Assembly: GCA_964495755.1 (NCBI GenBank)
Contig: CAZBXU010000005.1
Location: 1-44,643, forward strand
Length of the DNA stretch: 44,643 nt
Reading direction: 5' to 3'
DNA from: JAFGQJ01 sp964495755
Lineage (GTDB): Bacteria > Spirochaetota > Spirochaetia > SZUA-6 > DRHE01
A program made the position numbers and the translations under genes. A model generated the notes under the pieces. It searched no databases and had not been told where the DNA came from. It saw only the letters and a program-made list of their open reading frames with translations. Of this stretch, positions 25,057 to 32,034 are shown piece by piece (within the stretch, counting starts at the first letter, position 1; every line of letters starts with the position of its first letter).

Positions 25057-25692
25057 CTAGCGCCTGAAAAACACCTTTATCGGATTGATCCCCAAACGGA
25101 AGAGGAAATACAGGTAGCCGAACACCAATCCGGACAGATGGGTCAGGTGGGCCACTCCGTTGTGGGTTCCGGTCAACTGGAAGAACAACGCCAATCCGGC
25201 GAACAGTAGCACCGCAATCGGGGCTCGCAGCGGCAGGATTCCGAAGATGAACAGCCGGGCATCGGGGTAGAGGGTTGCATAGGCTAACAGAAGCCCATAG
25301 ATGGCTCCTGAGGCGCCGAGCACGGGAATTATGGCCAATCCTGTATACCAGTTGATGACCAGAGTGGCCAGTCCGGCACCGACCCCTGTGATGAAGTAAT
25401 ACAGGAGAAACTCCGAGCTTCCCAATTTTCGCTCCAGAGGTGTTCCAAAGATGAACAAGGCCAGCATGTTGAAGAGGATATGCCAGGTACCTCCGTGGAC
25501 GAACATATAGGTCACCACCTGCCAGACCGCTCTCTGCCGTACTACCAGATACGGTGTAAGGGCCAGATATGCCATGGTTCGGGGAAACAAGAAATTGATC
25601 AGAAACAGTCCCACATTGATGATGATCAGGGTAAGGGTGGCATTGTAGTAGCGGTAGGCAAGGGGACGTTTGTAAAAGGGTAGCTCGTTCAT
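25057..25692 (-). CDS. Rhomboid-family intramembrane serine protease
   Basis: This 211-aa membrane protease has about six hydrophobic segments. The catalytic serine is Ser128 in VLGASGAIYGLLLAYA, the catalytic histidine is most likely His185 in VAHLTHLSGLVFGYLY, and the upstream HILFNMLALFIFGTPLE supplies the conserved His and Asn of the oxyanion region. The ATG at 25692 is the start supported by homology; AAGG is too close to be a good ribosome binding site, and a TTGACG plus TACTTT pair lies directly upstream with the second element 6 bases from the ATG. It follows the polyprenyl synthase gene by 32 bases. Confidence 0.9.
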   Translation of the reverse strand: MNELPFYKRPLAYRYYNATLTLIIINVGLFLINFLFPRTMAYLALTPYLVVRQRAVWQVVTYMFVHGGTWHILFNMLALFIFGTPLERKLGSSEFLLYYFITGVGAGLATLVINWYTGLAIIPVLGASGAIYGLLLAYATLYPDARLFIFGILPLRAPIAVLLFAGLALFFQLTGTHNGVAHLTHLSGLVFGYLYFLFRLGINPIKVFFRR

Positions 25693-25724
25693 ACCTTGAA
25701 AGTACGTATGCCGAGGTCGAGTCG

Positions 25725-26783
25725 TCAACCGGTGATGAGTAGATCGACCAGCTCCATCAGCTGGTCCCGGGCTGTGGAAGCCGTGGCAATCTCCTGGAAA
25801 CGCCCTTTGGTTTCTTGGAGAAGGGCGAAAGCCCGCTGTTCCGCCTCCTCCAGGCACCCGGAAGGGGCTATTAGAGTGATGAGTTCGTCCACAGCGCTCC
25901 AGGCGGCTTCGGATTCATCCCCTCCGGCGATCTGGAAAAAATCCCGGATTTTCGATCTGGCCTCGGGATAGCGATTGAGATAGAGGATGACCGGCAAACT
26001 CTTCTTACCTTCGATGATGTCGTCCCCCCGCTGCTTTCCAGGTACTCCCATCCTTAGGTTTTTCACATCGTCGATAATCTGGAAGCAGGCACCGAAGTCT
26101 TCGGCTATGTTCCCAAGGCGGGCAGCGATTTGTTTCTCCCCTCCGATGGCGATTATCCCGGCCCGGGCCGCCAGACGGGAGAGGCTTCCGGTCTTGAGAT
26201 GACACATTTCCCGATACTGCTCTTCGCTGGGGATGTTCTCGTGGTCTCTATGCCACAGGATATCGAGGCCCTGCCCAAGGTGAAGTCTGACCATGTCTTC
26301 CACATAGCAGCGGTGAAGAAGCAGCTTCTGTTCTTCCGAGAAGGAAGCGGCATCGATCGCCCGGGCGGCAAGGAAATACATCAGGTTACCCGCGTTCAGA
26401 GCCAGGTCCATGCCGAACTTGATGTGTTGCGCCTCGGCGCCCCGTCTCTGAACCGCACTATCCTCGATATCATCCACAATCAGGCTGCCGTTGTGAGCAA
26501 TCTCGACCATCGGCGTCAAGGGTAGGGCGAGCTGCCACTCGCCGTACATCTCGGCACAGAGAAGCATAAACAGGGGCCGCCAGCGTTTGCCCCCCCGGCC
26601 TATCAGATCTCGAGCCGGTTCGCTGATACGCTGCCACAATTCAGGAGATATCGAATTGAGATCATGGCCGGATTGCTTCTTGGCCCATCCATCCTCAACG
26701 ATCTTGGGAATGACCTGCTGAAGCTGATCTTCGATGGCTTCGACCTTCTCTTTCAATCGTTCGAGCAAAGGGATAGAATCCAT
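25725..26783 (-). CDS. Polyprenyl diphosphate synthase
   Basis: This 352-aa trans-prenyltransferase elongates isoprenoid diphosphates, the pathway fed by ispD and ispF in this window. The first aspartate-rich motif is GSLIVDDIEDSAVQRRG and the second is CFQIIDDVKNLRMG, with GRGGKRWRPLF early in the chain for pyrophosphate binding. The length is somewhat above the usual 300-330 aa because of an N-terminal extension (about 50 residues). The first motif has the DDxxD form with two intervening residues (DDIED), typical of bacterial long-chain enzymes. No Shine-Dalgarno is seen; TACACT lies 6 bases before the ATG. It is divergent from rlmE. Confidence 0.88.
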   Translation of the reverse strand: MDSIPLLERLKEKVEAIEDQLQQVIPKIVEDGWAKKQSGHDLNSISPELWQRISEPARDLIGRGGKRWRPLFMLLCAEMYGEWQLALPLTPMVEIAHNGSLIVDDIEDSAVQRRGAEAQHIKFGMDLALNAGNLMYFLAARAIDAASFSEEQKLLLHRCYVEDMVRLHLGQGLDILWHRDHENIPSEEQYREMCHLKTGSLSRLAARAGIIAIGGEKQIAARLGNIAEDFGACFQIIDDVKNLRMGVPGKQRGDDIIEGKKSLPVILYLNRYPEARSKIRDFFQIAGGDESEAAWSAVDELITLIAPSGCLEEAEQRAFALLQETKGRFQEIATASTARDQLMELVDLLITG

Positions 26784-26806
26784 GCAATGAGTGTATCCGA
26801 TCCTGA

Positions 26807-26820
26807 ACTTTGCACAAAGT
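26807..26820. promoter_or_regulatory. Palindrome between polyprenyl synthase gene and rlmE
   Basis: ACTTTG-CA-CAAAGT is a perfect palindrome with 6-bp arms. It overlaps the candidate minus-strand -35 element (TTGTGC, 26817-26812) of the polyprenyl synthase gene and ends 4 bases before the rlmE ATG, so a protein bound here could affect both genes. No regulator is known for it. Confidence 0.3.
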
Positions 26821-26824
26821 AGTG

Positions 26825-27433
26825 ATGAAACGAGCAGAGGATTATTACAGCAAGCTGGCCCGACTGAAAAATTTTCCCGCCCGTTCGGTGTTCAAGCTTG
26901 AGGAGATTCAGGACCGATTCGGTTTGCTCAAGGCTGGACAGAAGGTCCTGGACCTTGGGGCCGCTCCGGGAAGCTGGAGTCAGTTTTGTTTACAGAGGCT
27001 CGGGAGGAAAGGTTCGTTGGTTGGAGTCGACCTGGAGCCGGCGAATTTCAAGGTGCCCCCGGGTCCGAAGCATCGCTTTCTCCAGGGGGACATCTTTTCA
27101 TCTGAGATCACGAGTTCATTGCGAGAGCTTGGACCTTACGATCTGGTCTTGAGCGATGCGGCTCCTCGTACCAGCGGCAGCGGCCTGGTGGATACCCAGG
27201 GCTCCCTGGAAATTGCCCGGCAAGCGGTCGAGATCGCTGCAAAAACTCTCAAACGGGGGGGGAATCTGGTGGTGAAGGTGTTTCAGGGCGGTGAAGAGGG
27301 ACAGTTGCTGCGGCAGATGAAGTCTCTGTTCCGCCGAGTCCGCGCCTTCAAGCCGGAAGCTTCCCGCAACAAGTCCCGGGAAACCTACTTTCTCGGGTTA
27401 TACTTCGAAGTAAAAGTTGAAAAAAAAGCTTGA
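26825..27433 (+). CDS. rlmE: 23S rRNA 2'-O-ribose methyltransferase (FtsJ/RlmE)
   Basis: This 202-aa SAM-dependent methyltransferase modifies U2552 of 23S rRNA in E. coli. The K-D-K-E catalytic set is visible: Lys in ARSVFKLEEI, Asp in LVLSDAAPRTSG, Lys in NLVVKVFQGGEEG and Glu in SRETYFLGLYF. The SAM-binding motif I is VLDLGAAPGSWSQF. ATG 26825 is chosen; TTG and GTG codons 15 and 3 bases upstream are less likely, and none has a clear Shine-Dalgarno. The promoter for the next gene lies over its last codons. Confidence 0.95.
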   Translation: MKRAEDYYSKLARLKNFPARSVFKLEEIQDRFGLLKAGQKVLDLGAAPGSWSQFCLQRLGRKGSLVGVDLEPANFKVPPGPKHRFLQGDIFSSEITSSLRELGPYDLVLSDAAPRTSGSGLVDTQGSLEIARQAVEIAAKTLKRGGNLVVKVFQGGEEGQLLRQMKSLFRRVRAFKPEASRNKSRETYFLGLYFEVKVEKKA

Positions 27434-27458
27434 TATAGGGTATGATACCATTTATCAT
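27417..27458 (+). promoter_or_regulatory. Promoter with overlapping inverted repeat, secreted-protein gene
   Basis: TTGAAA (27417-27422), a 17-base spacer and TATGAT (27440-27445) form a good promoter inside the end of rlmE. A perfect 7-bp inverted repeat, TATGATA (27440-27446), CCATT, TATCATA (27452-27458), covers the -10 element and the expected transcription start, the usual place for a repressor operator. The leader continues to AAGGGGGA (27500-27507) and the ATG at 27516. Confidence 0.6.
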
Positions 27459-27515
27459 AAGAGTCGTATCCTTATCAAGGAAAACAAATTTTATAGCCTA
27501 AGGGGGAATAGTGGG

Positions 27516-28184
27516 ATGAAACGTCTAATCGTTTTACTTTGTCTTCTGTTTTTGATCGTCCCGGCCTTCCTCTTCTCCCAGAACATAGACGGCTGGACTG
27601 CCGCCTATGGGGATTGGAAGATGGTGGGAAGTCGGCTGGTGCAGAGCAGCACCAAAGCGGGGATGGCTCAGGCCTCTATGCGGCTTCCCCAGAGTGGCAT
27701 CATGCAGTATGAATTCGATGTGAAATATATCGACGGCGGGCAGGACATGTTTGGCGCCTTCGGCTTTCACATCGGCATCGACAGTGCCGCTAAAGGGAAA
27801 AGCTGGGGTAACGGCAAATCTTTCCTGCTCTGGCTGACCTTCGATCCGAAGACTTACGGGGGCTCAGGTGTGTATGGTCAGGCCTACTACAGTAAAGCTC
27901 ATTCGGTTATGGACATGGTTCACAGAGCCACCGCGTACGAGCTGCCGATCGATCGGTTGAAAGACATCAATCTTGATAGAATGGCCATGTACGCCCTGCC
28001 GGTGAAGGCTCGGGTCAACTACAGTACCGGGGATGTCAAGGTGTGGGATCCGGTGATTCCCAATTACTACTACCGCTTCAATCTGGGCGGCCCGATCCGC
28101 GGCGGAAACTACATCTCCGTCCGATCCAACAGCCTGGCTGTCAGCTTCGGCAACTTCAAGATCACCAAGCCGAGCAGCTTCTAA
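27516..28184 (+). CDS. Secreted protein of unknown function, LamG/DUF1080-like strand pattern
   Basis: This 222-aa protein has a clear signal peptide (MKRLIVLLCLLFLIVPAFLF then SQNIDGW). The mature protein begins with W-x-x-x-Y-G-D-W-K-M-V-G-S-R-L-V-Q, a pattern resembling the start of concanavalin-like (DUF1080/LamG) jelly-roll domains, and is rich in Tyr, Gly and beta-strand-like segments (QYEFDVKYIDGG, FGAFGFHIGID). I do not recognise a specific family. Its own promoter, strong ribosome binding site, long leader and strong terminator indicate an abundantly made envelope or periplasmic protein whose expression may be regulated through the inverted repeat at the promoter. Confidence 0.7.
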   Translation: MKRLIVLLCLLFLIVPAFLFSQNIDGWTAAYGDWKMVGSRLVQSSTKAGMAQASMRLPQSGIMQYEFDVKYIDGGQDMFGAFGFHIGIDSAAKGKSWGNGKSFLLWLTFDPKTYGGSGVYGQAYYSKAHSVMDMVHRATAYELPIDRLKDINLDRMAMYALPVKARVNYSTGDVKVWDPVIPNYYYRFNLGGPIRGGNYISVRSNSLAVSFGNFKITKPSSF

Positions 28185-28224
28185 GCGCTGCGCTGCTGCG
28201 TAGTAAAACTTAGTTAATTCTCAA

Positions 28225-28261
28225 GTCCAGATCCCTTTTTTAGGGGTCTGGACAATTTTTT
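28225..28261 (+). terminator. Intrinsic terminator after the secreted-protein gene
   Basis: An 11-bp stem with one G-U pair (GTCCAGATCCC, 28225-28235, with GGGGTCTGGAC, 28243-28253) has a 7-base loop and is followed by AA and seven T. It closes the monocistronic unit, and the accessory region begins just beyond it. Confidence 0.88.
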
Positions 28262-28370
28262 ACGTGCCCTCTGTAGGATCGCATCCACAAAGACTGAGCA
28301 CGTCCAAATTTCTGTTTAGAGGATGACGGCTCTCTGGATAGCGTCCCTGAGGAGCGCACTCCCCACACCC

Positions 28371-28485
28371 CTAGCTGGCACAGATCAATCCACGGCCGAT
28401 ATGCTCCAATTTCAACTCGGCTACTTCGACACCGCGAAGCCCATACGTGGTCAGCAGAATATGAATACGCCCCCTTGCAACTGAA
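28371..28485 (-). pseudogene. Tyrosine recombinase fragment, catalytic box I
   Basis: Reading the minus strand gives HILLTTYGLRGVEVAELKLE followed by HIGRGLI and then a stop. T-Y-G-L-R-x-x-E-V-A-x-L-x-L-E-x-I matches the region around the first catalytic arginine of phage-type integrases; the Asp-Trp usually found before RGLI is missing. No start, no C-terminal R-H-R-Y boxes and no complete frame exist, so this is a decayed fragment. It occupies part of the roughly 420-base gene-free stretch after the terminator (28185-28605), in which I see nothing else. A second integrase fragment with the N-terminal part lies on the same strand near 30.2-30.3 kb. Confidence 0.55.
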
Positions 28486-28605
28486 AGGAAGCTTGCTGAT
28501 GCGCTGGTTTTATTGCCGACGGCAGCCTTGTTCGTAGCGAAGACAGAATCTTTATACATCCGCTGCCTTGACACCGGCGCAGGAGGCCCTCTATTATCCT
28601 CAGAC

Positions 28606-28972
28606 ATGATCCTGATCAGCTTGTGCCAGTCTGTCCCGAGCAGCTCGGGGGGCTCGCTCACCCCGCGTGACCGGGCGCGCCTCATCGGGAGAGACGGTCA
28701 TGATTTCTGGCAGGGGAAGGCGGCGGTGGTCACCCTAAGGGGTACGGATGTATCGGAGCAGTACCGCTGCAGCGGGCTTGAGGCTCTGAAGATCGTGAAG
28801 CTCTTCTCCTGCCGCCGGGTGATTTTCAAGGCGAACAGCCCTTCCTGCGGTTGTGGCTGTATCTTCAATGAGGCGATATCCGGGCTGATATCCGGAGAGG
28901 GCACCACCAGCCGCTCTACTCAAGGGAAACGGGATCGAGATTTTCAGCAAAACCGATTATTCCGGCCCCTGA
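28606..28972 (+). pseudogene. DUF523-family gene broken by frameshifts
   Basis: Pieces of a DUF523 protein are spread over two frames. One frame carries LVPVCPEQLGGL (about 28619-28654), the next carries TPRDRARLIG, DVSEQYRCSGLEALKIVKLF and IFKANSPSCGCGCIFNEAIS, and the tail TAALLKGNGIEIFSKTDYSG is again in another frame, ending at TGA 28970-28972. The shifts look like single extra bases near 28655 and 28911. The family's N-terminal SACLLG motif was not found, so the start is missing too. The function of DUF523 is unknown. Sequencing error is possible, but two shifts plus a lost start favour decay. Confidence 0.65.
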
Positions 28973-28994
28973 TGCCCGGGCGACGTAAAGCTCA

Positions 28995-30215
28995 ATGGAA
29001 TTAACGGAAAAAGTCTCCAGAAACAATTACTTCTGCTTTTTGTGGCATGCGTCTTTTCTTGCGCTGGCGCAAAATTTCATGGATGTTGATACGATTATTC
29101 CGGCGATGATGATTGACGCCGGCGGAACGTCCCTTCATATCGGACTGCTTACAGCCATTCTTGTAGGGGGCGGCAAGTTATCCCAACTGCTTTTCGCGCC
29201 TTTTTTGAGCAATAAGCCCTACAAGAAAAATTTATTGCTAGGGGGAATAAACGCACGCATCATTTCGCTTGCCGGAATAGGTTTGCTGTTTGTTCTTTCA
29301 GCGGCAATCCCGGATGCTTTGACTATTCTTTCGATATTTCTGTTGATCTTTCTGTTTTCTGTCAGCGGTGGTTTTGCCAATATCAATTATACCGATATTC
29401 TGGGTAAATCAATCATGGATACAAGGCGCAAGCGCTTTTTTTCTATCATGCAGATTGTGTCCAGTCTGGGCGTTTTGATTTCAGCCTATTTTGCCAGGCG
29501 GATACTCCGAACACAACCCTATCCGGGCAATTATACACTGCTGTTCTTTATTGCGTCTGTACTGCTGGCCCTGGCTTCCCTGGGTTTCTGGAGAATCAGG
29601 GAAGTTTTCGCGGAAAATTTGAAAATTAAGAATTTCACAGAATTTGTGCAGATCACAAGAACCGAATTCAAGACCAACAAACGGCTTGCGAGCTACCTGT
29701 TGCTGATAAACACTCAGGGAATAGCCCTCGTCTTGATGCCCTTTTTGATCCTCTATGCCAAGCAGGTTTTCGGCGCCGACAGCCAGAATATCGGAAATTA
29801 CCTGCTGTTGAAAGTATTGGGGGGCGTGATGACCGGGAGTATCATGTTTTATTTCGCCAGGATCATAAGATACCAGTATATCCTGTACAGCACCTCACTC
29901 CTGGCATTGTTGATCTCCGTATTTATCCTCATTTTTCCCGGAGAGATTCTTTTTCCCTACATTTTCCTGTTCGGCGGTTTAGTATATGCGTTTCACCGCA
30001 TTGCCGTATCCGGTGTTTTACTGGAGGTGACTACGAACAAGAACAGGGCTTTGTATACGGGCCTGTCCGGGGCCGGAAACATTCTTCCCACGCTGTTCCC
30101 TCTCTTGGGGGGCTGGATAGTCAAACACTTCGGTTTTTCATCTTTCTTTTTGATTGTTGCTATTACCCTCCTGATATCTTTCTATTATATCTACAGACTG
30201 GACTGCAAAAAATAA
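28995..30215 (+). CDS. Major facilitator superfamily transporter
   Basis: This 406-aa integral membrane protein has about twelve hydrophobic segments in two halves, for example AGIGLLFVLSAAIPDALTIL, FLLIFLFSVSGGFANINYTD and FSSFFLIVAITLLISFYYIY. The loop after segment 2 (FLSNKPYKKNLLLGGINAR) takes the place of the MFS signature loop. Base composition is clearly more AT-rich than flanking genes and codon choice differs (many ATT, TTT and AAA codons), which suggests recent transfer. It lies between two tyrosine-recombinase fragments and behind a broken DUF523 gene. The substrate is unknown; drug or sugar efflux are typical roles. No good ribosome binding site precedes the ATG. Confidence 0.85.
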   Translation: MELTEKVSRNNYFCFLWHASFLALAQNFMDVDTIIPAMMIDAGGTSLHIGLLTAILVGGGKLSQLLFAPFLSNKPYKKNLLLGGINARIISLAGIGLLFVLSAAIPDALTILSIFLLIFLFSVSGGFANINYTDILGKSIMDTRRKRFFSIMQIVSSLGVLISAYFARRILRTQPYPGNYTLLFFIASVLLALASLGFWRIREVFAENLKIKNFTEFVQITRTEFKTNKRLASYLLLINTQGIALVLMPFLILYAKQVFGADSQNIGNYLLLKVLGGVMTGSIMFYFARIIRYQYILYSTSLLALLISVFILIFPGEILFPYIFLFGGLVYAFHRIAVSGVLLEVTTNKNRALYTGLSGAGNILPTLFPLLGGWIVKHFGFSSFFLIVAITLLISFYYIYRLDCKK

Positions 30216-30325
30216 TATATCGAAGGCCGGTGTCGGGATAGGCGTCTGCTCAGCCAGCCTCGCCGCCAGGGAATAGCCTTTTCCGGAATATGGGCTCTTT
30301 CTCTCAGATACTCGTTGAACCTCAC
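30191..30325 (-). pseudogene. Tyrosine recombinase fragment, N-terminal part
   Basis: A GTG at 30325 with AGGAGG 7 bases upstream begins VRFNEYLRERAHIPEKAIPW, followed by RRGWLSRRLSRHRP, resembling the N-terminal SAM-like (core-binding) segment of XerC/IntI-type recombinases (F-x-x-Y-L...I-P-x-K-A). Similarity seems to end near 30225; the frame then runs out through the end of the MFS gene to a stop. It points the same way as the box I fragment about 1.8 kb further on, so both could be parts of one interrupted gene. Confidence 0.45.
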
Positions 30326-30342
30326 GCAAGCCTCCTATGCTC

Positions 30343-30362
30343 CACCGCCGATAGCGGCGGTG
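30343..30362. other. GC-rich hairpin
   Basis: CACCGCCG, loop ATAG, CGGCGGTG is a perfect 8-bp hairpin followed by TTTCTAAG. It is too short of T residues to be a confident terminator. It sits just upstream of the integrase fragment start on the minus strand and between remnants of other genes. Confidence 0.35.
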
Positions 30363-30399
30363 TTTCTAAGTGTTCGTGCTGCTTGCAGACAAGATAAGA

Positions 30400-30710
30400 A
30401 TGGCATATTGTTGGAAAGCGGCTTTGGAAGCGGAGGGAGGCAGCGCGCTGGCGCTATGGCTGTATGCGCCCTCTGATGCATTTGGGTTTGTTCCTCTTTC
30501 TGCTCTCGCTGGCCTTGCTCATCGGCTCTCCCACGTTCATTTTGGTGATCGTGCCTCTGGAAGCGCTCTTTATGCTGGCGATGATCAAATTGATGGAGGA
30601 ACCGGAGGCCATCGCCAAGTTCGGAAAGGCATATCGAGAGTATCAGCAGCGAGCCGCCGATGTTCAACCTGCGCCCTGATTGCCTGCGGCTTTTGTTGTT
30701 CGAAAAGTAA
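30400..30710 (+). pseudogene. Isoprenylcysteine carboxyl methyltransferase-like gene, truncated and frameshifted
   Basis: The C-terminal half of a small membrane methyltransferase is readable: MHLGLFLFLLSLALLIGSPT (from about 30476), then a second hydrophobic stretch and MEEPEAIAKFGKAYREYQQR, which match the ICMT/PEMT family ending (E-E-P...F-G-x-x-Y-x-x-Y). After this the expected P-M-F-N-L-R-P is in another frame (about 30658-30710, PMFNLRPDCLRLLLF, stop TAA), so there is a frameshift near 30653. The N-terminal membrane segments are absent; upstream codons give only a vague R-x-R-Y-G-x-M-R-P-L match. The rest of the stretch from 30216 to 30786 holds only remnants. Confidence 0.55.
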
Positions 30711-30786
30711 CTACTCTGAGAAGGCATTTGCCGGAAAGAGTACCACAGATGGTAGAAATACATAACAAATGATGGGGAGAGAAAAA

Positions 30787-31080
30787 ATGGACGAGCAAAA
30801 GATAATTCAGGCTCTATCTCAAGTGGAACATCCCGAGATTAATAGTACCCTGGTTGACCTGGGAATGGTGAAAGATATTCAGGTCGAGGGAAACAAGGTC
30901 TCTCTTAAGCTGGTGCTTCCCATAATGGGTATCCCGCCGGTTATCAGAGATTATATGATCAACAGTCTGAAACAGGCTGTGTCCGACCAGGGCGCGGCAC
31001 TGGACGTGACGCTGGCCGAGATGACGCCGCAGGAGCGCCAGAGCTTTTTCACAATGGAAAATCAGAATTGGAGAGGTTGA
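30787..31080 (+). CDS. MIP18/DUF59-family iron-sulfur assembly-type protein
   Basis: This 97-aa protein is a single DUF59 (MIP18, SufT/PaaD-like) domain: IIQALSQVEHPEINSTLVDL, GMVKDIQVEGNKVSLKLVLP and IPPVIRDYMINSLKQAVSDQ. Relatives help assemble or insert iron-sulfur clusters. The usual D-P-E-I appears as H-P-E-I and the C-P-x-x-x motif as MGIPPV, so the conserved cysteine is absent. I chose ATG 30787, which has GGGGAG 7 bases upstream, over an in-frame ATG 18 bases earlier. Its stop overlaps the methyltransferase start (TGATG), so the two are translationally coupled. Confidence 0.8.
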   Translation: MDEQKIIQALSQVEHPEINSTLVDLGMVKDIQVEGNKVSLKLVLPIMGIPPVIRDYMINSLKQAVSDQGAALDVTLAEMTPQERQSFFTMENQNWRG

Positions 31081-31757
31081 TGGACAGCCCCAATGGAAAC
31101 GAACGTCCGCTTTCCCGCGATGATTCCAAAGTCGAGGTGACGGGCATCGAAGCCCGTTACTACGACCTGCTGATGAACCTCATCACGGCCGGTACTTACC
31201 CTTTTTTCATTCGCCGGGCCGTGCGGGATATGGCGATCCAACCAGAAGACAGCATCCTGGACGTGGGGTCGGGCAGCGGGCGCAACGCCTGTTTGATGGC
31301 TGGCTATATCTCCGACCGGGGACGGATAGTGGGACTGGATATCGGCGCAGAGATGCTGGAGCAGGCCCGGCGGCGATGTCGCCATCTGCCCAATGTCACG
31401 ATGGAAAAGCAGCGCATTGAGGAGGCTTTGCCTTACCGCGAGGAGTTCGACAAGGCCTTTATCTCCTTCGTTCTGCACGGTTTTGTCCAGGAGGACCGGC
31501 TGTGCATACTCGAAAACGTTCACCGTGCGCTCCGGCCCGGCGAACAATTGCTCATTTTAGATTGGAACGAGTTTGAGCCGGAGCAGATGTTTTGGCCGAT
31601 GGGGGTCGCCTTTCAGCGCCTGGAGTGTCCGCTGGCGACCGACTTTGTGCGGCGGGACTGGAAGGTGATCTTGCAGGAGCAGGGTTTCGGCGATTTTGAG
31701 GTCCATCGTTACTACTTTAATTACGTTCGGTTGTTGGCCGCGCGTAAAACGGCATGA
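31080..31757 (+). CDS. UbiE-like class I SAM methyltransferase
   Basis: This 225-aa methyltransferase has motif I ILDVGSGSGRNACLMAGYIS, the acidic IVGLDIGAEMLEQARRRC and the post-motif region LHGFVQEDRLCILENVHRAL followed by LRPGEQLLILDW, typical of UbiE/COQ5-like enzymes. GGAGAGG lies directly upstream of ATG 31080, which shares a base with the preceding stop. Coupling to a DUF59 protein suggests that the pair works together, but no substrate can be assigned. Confidence 0.85.
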   Translation: MDSPNGNERPLSRDDSKVEVTGIEARYYDLLMNLITAGTYPFFIRRAVRDMAIQPEDSILDVGSGSGRNACLMAGYISDRGRIVGLDIGAEMLEQARRRCRHLPNVTMEKQRIEEALPYREEFDKAFISFVLHGFVQEDRLCILENVHRALRPGEQLLILDWNEFEPEQMFWPMGVAFQRLECPLATDFVRRDWKVILQEQGFGDFEVHRYYFNYVRLLAARKTA

Positions 31758-32034
31758 CTGGGTGGGCATTGACCGCATCTGGCGATGAATTTTCAGGCTA
31801 ATCGTCATAAAGCCTGGTTACACATACTCGACTTTCATAAAAAAGCCGGGTGCCATCTCTTGCAGAAATGGGGCTGAGGCGGCATGATCGAGGGTAAGAG
31901 AGTGCCTGCAATGCCTATGTACGAATGTTGCACCGCGATTGCACCTTGAGCGGGAAGGTTATCGTTGACATAATACCTGAGTCTCCCACATTTTTCAAAG
32001 TGCTGAAGAAACCTACACATGGGTATGCCACCGG
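31758..32034. other. Convergent intergenic region without recognisable gene
   Basis: This stretch separates the methyltransferase from the convergent flavoprotein gene. Short open frames exist on both strands (for example a plus-strand frame reading SGKVIVDIIPESPTFFKVLK near 31950-32010) but none has a convincing start or family resemblance. No T-tailed hairpin was found. It may hold gene debris. Confidence 0.4.

Noticed and set aside
30370..30765. 131-codon plus-strand frame over the methyltransferase remnant
   Set aside because: Its product has no family resemblance, whereas another frame carries the conserved ICMT-like C-terminus.
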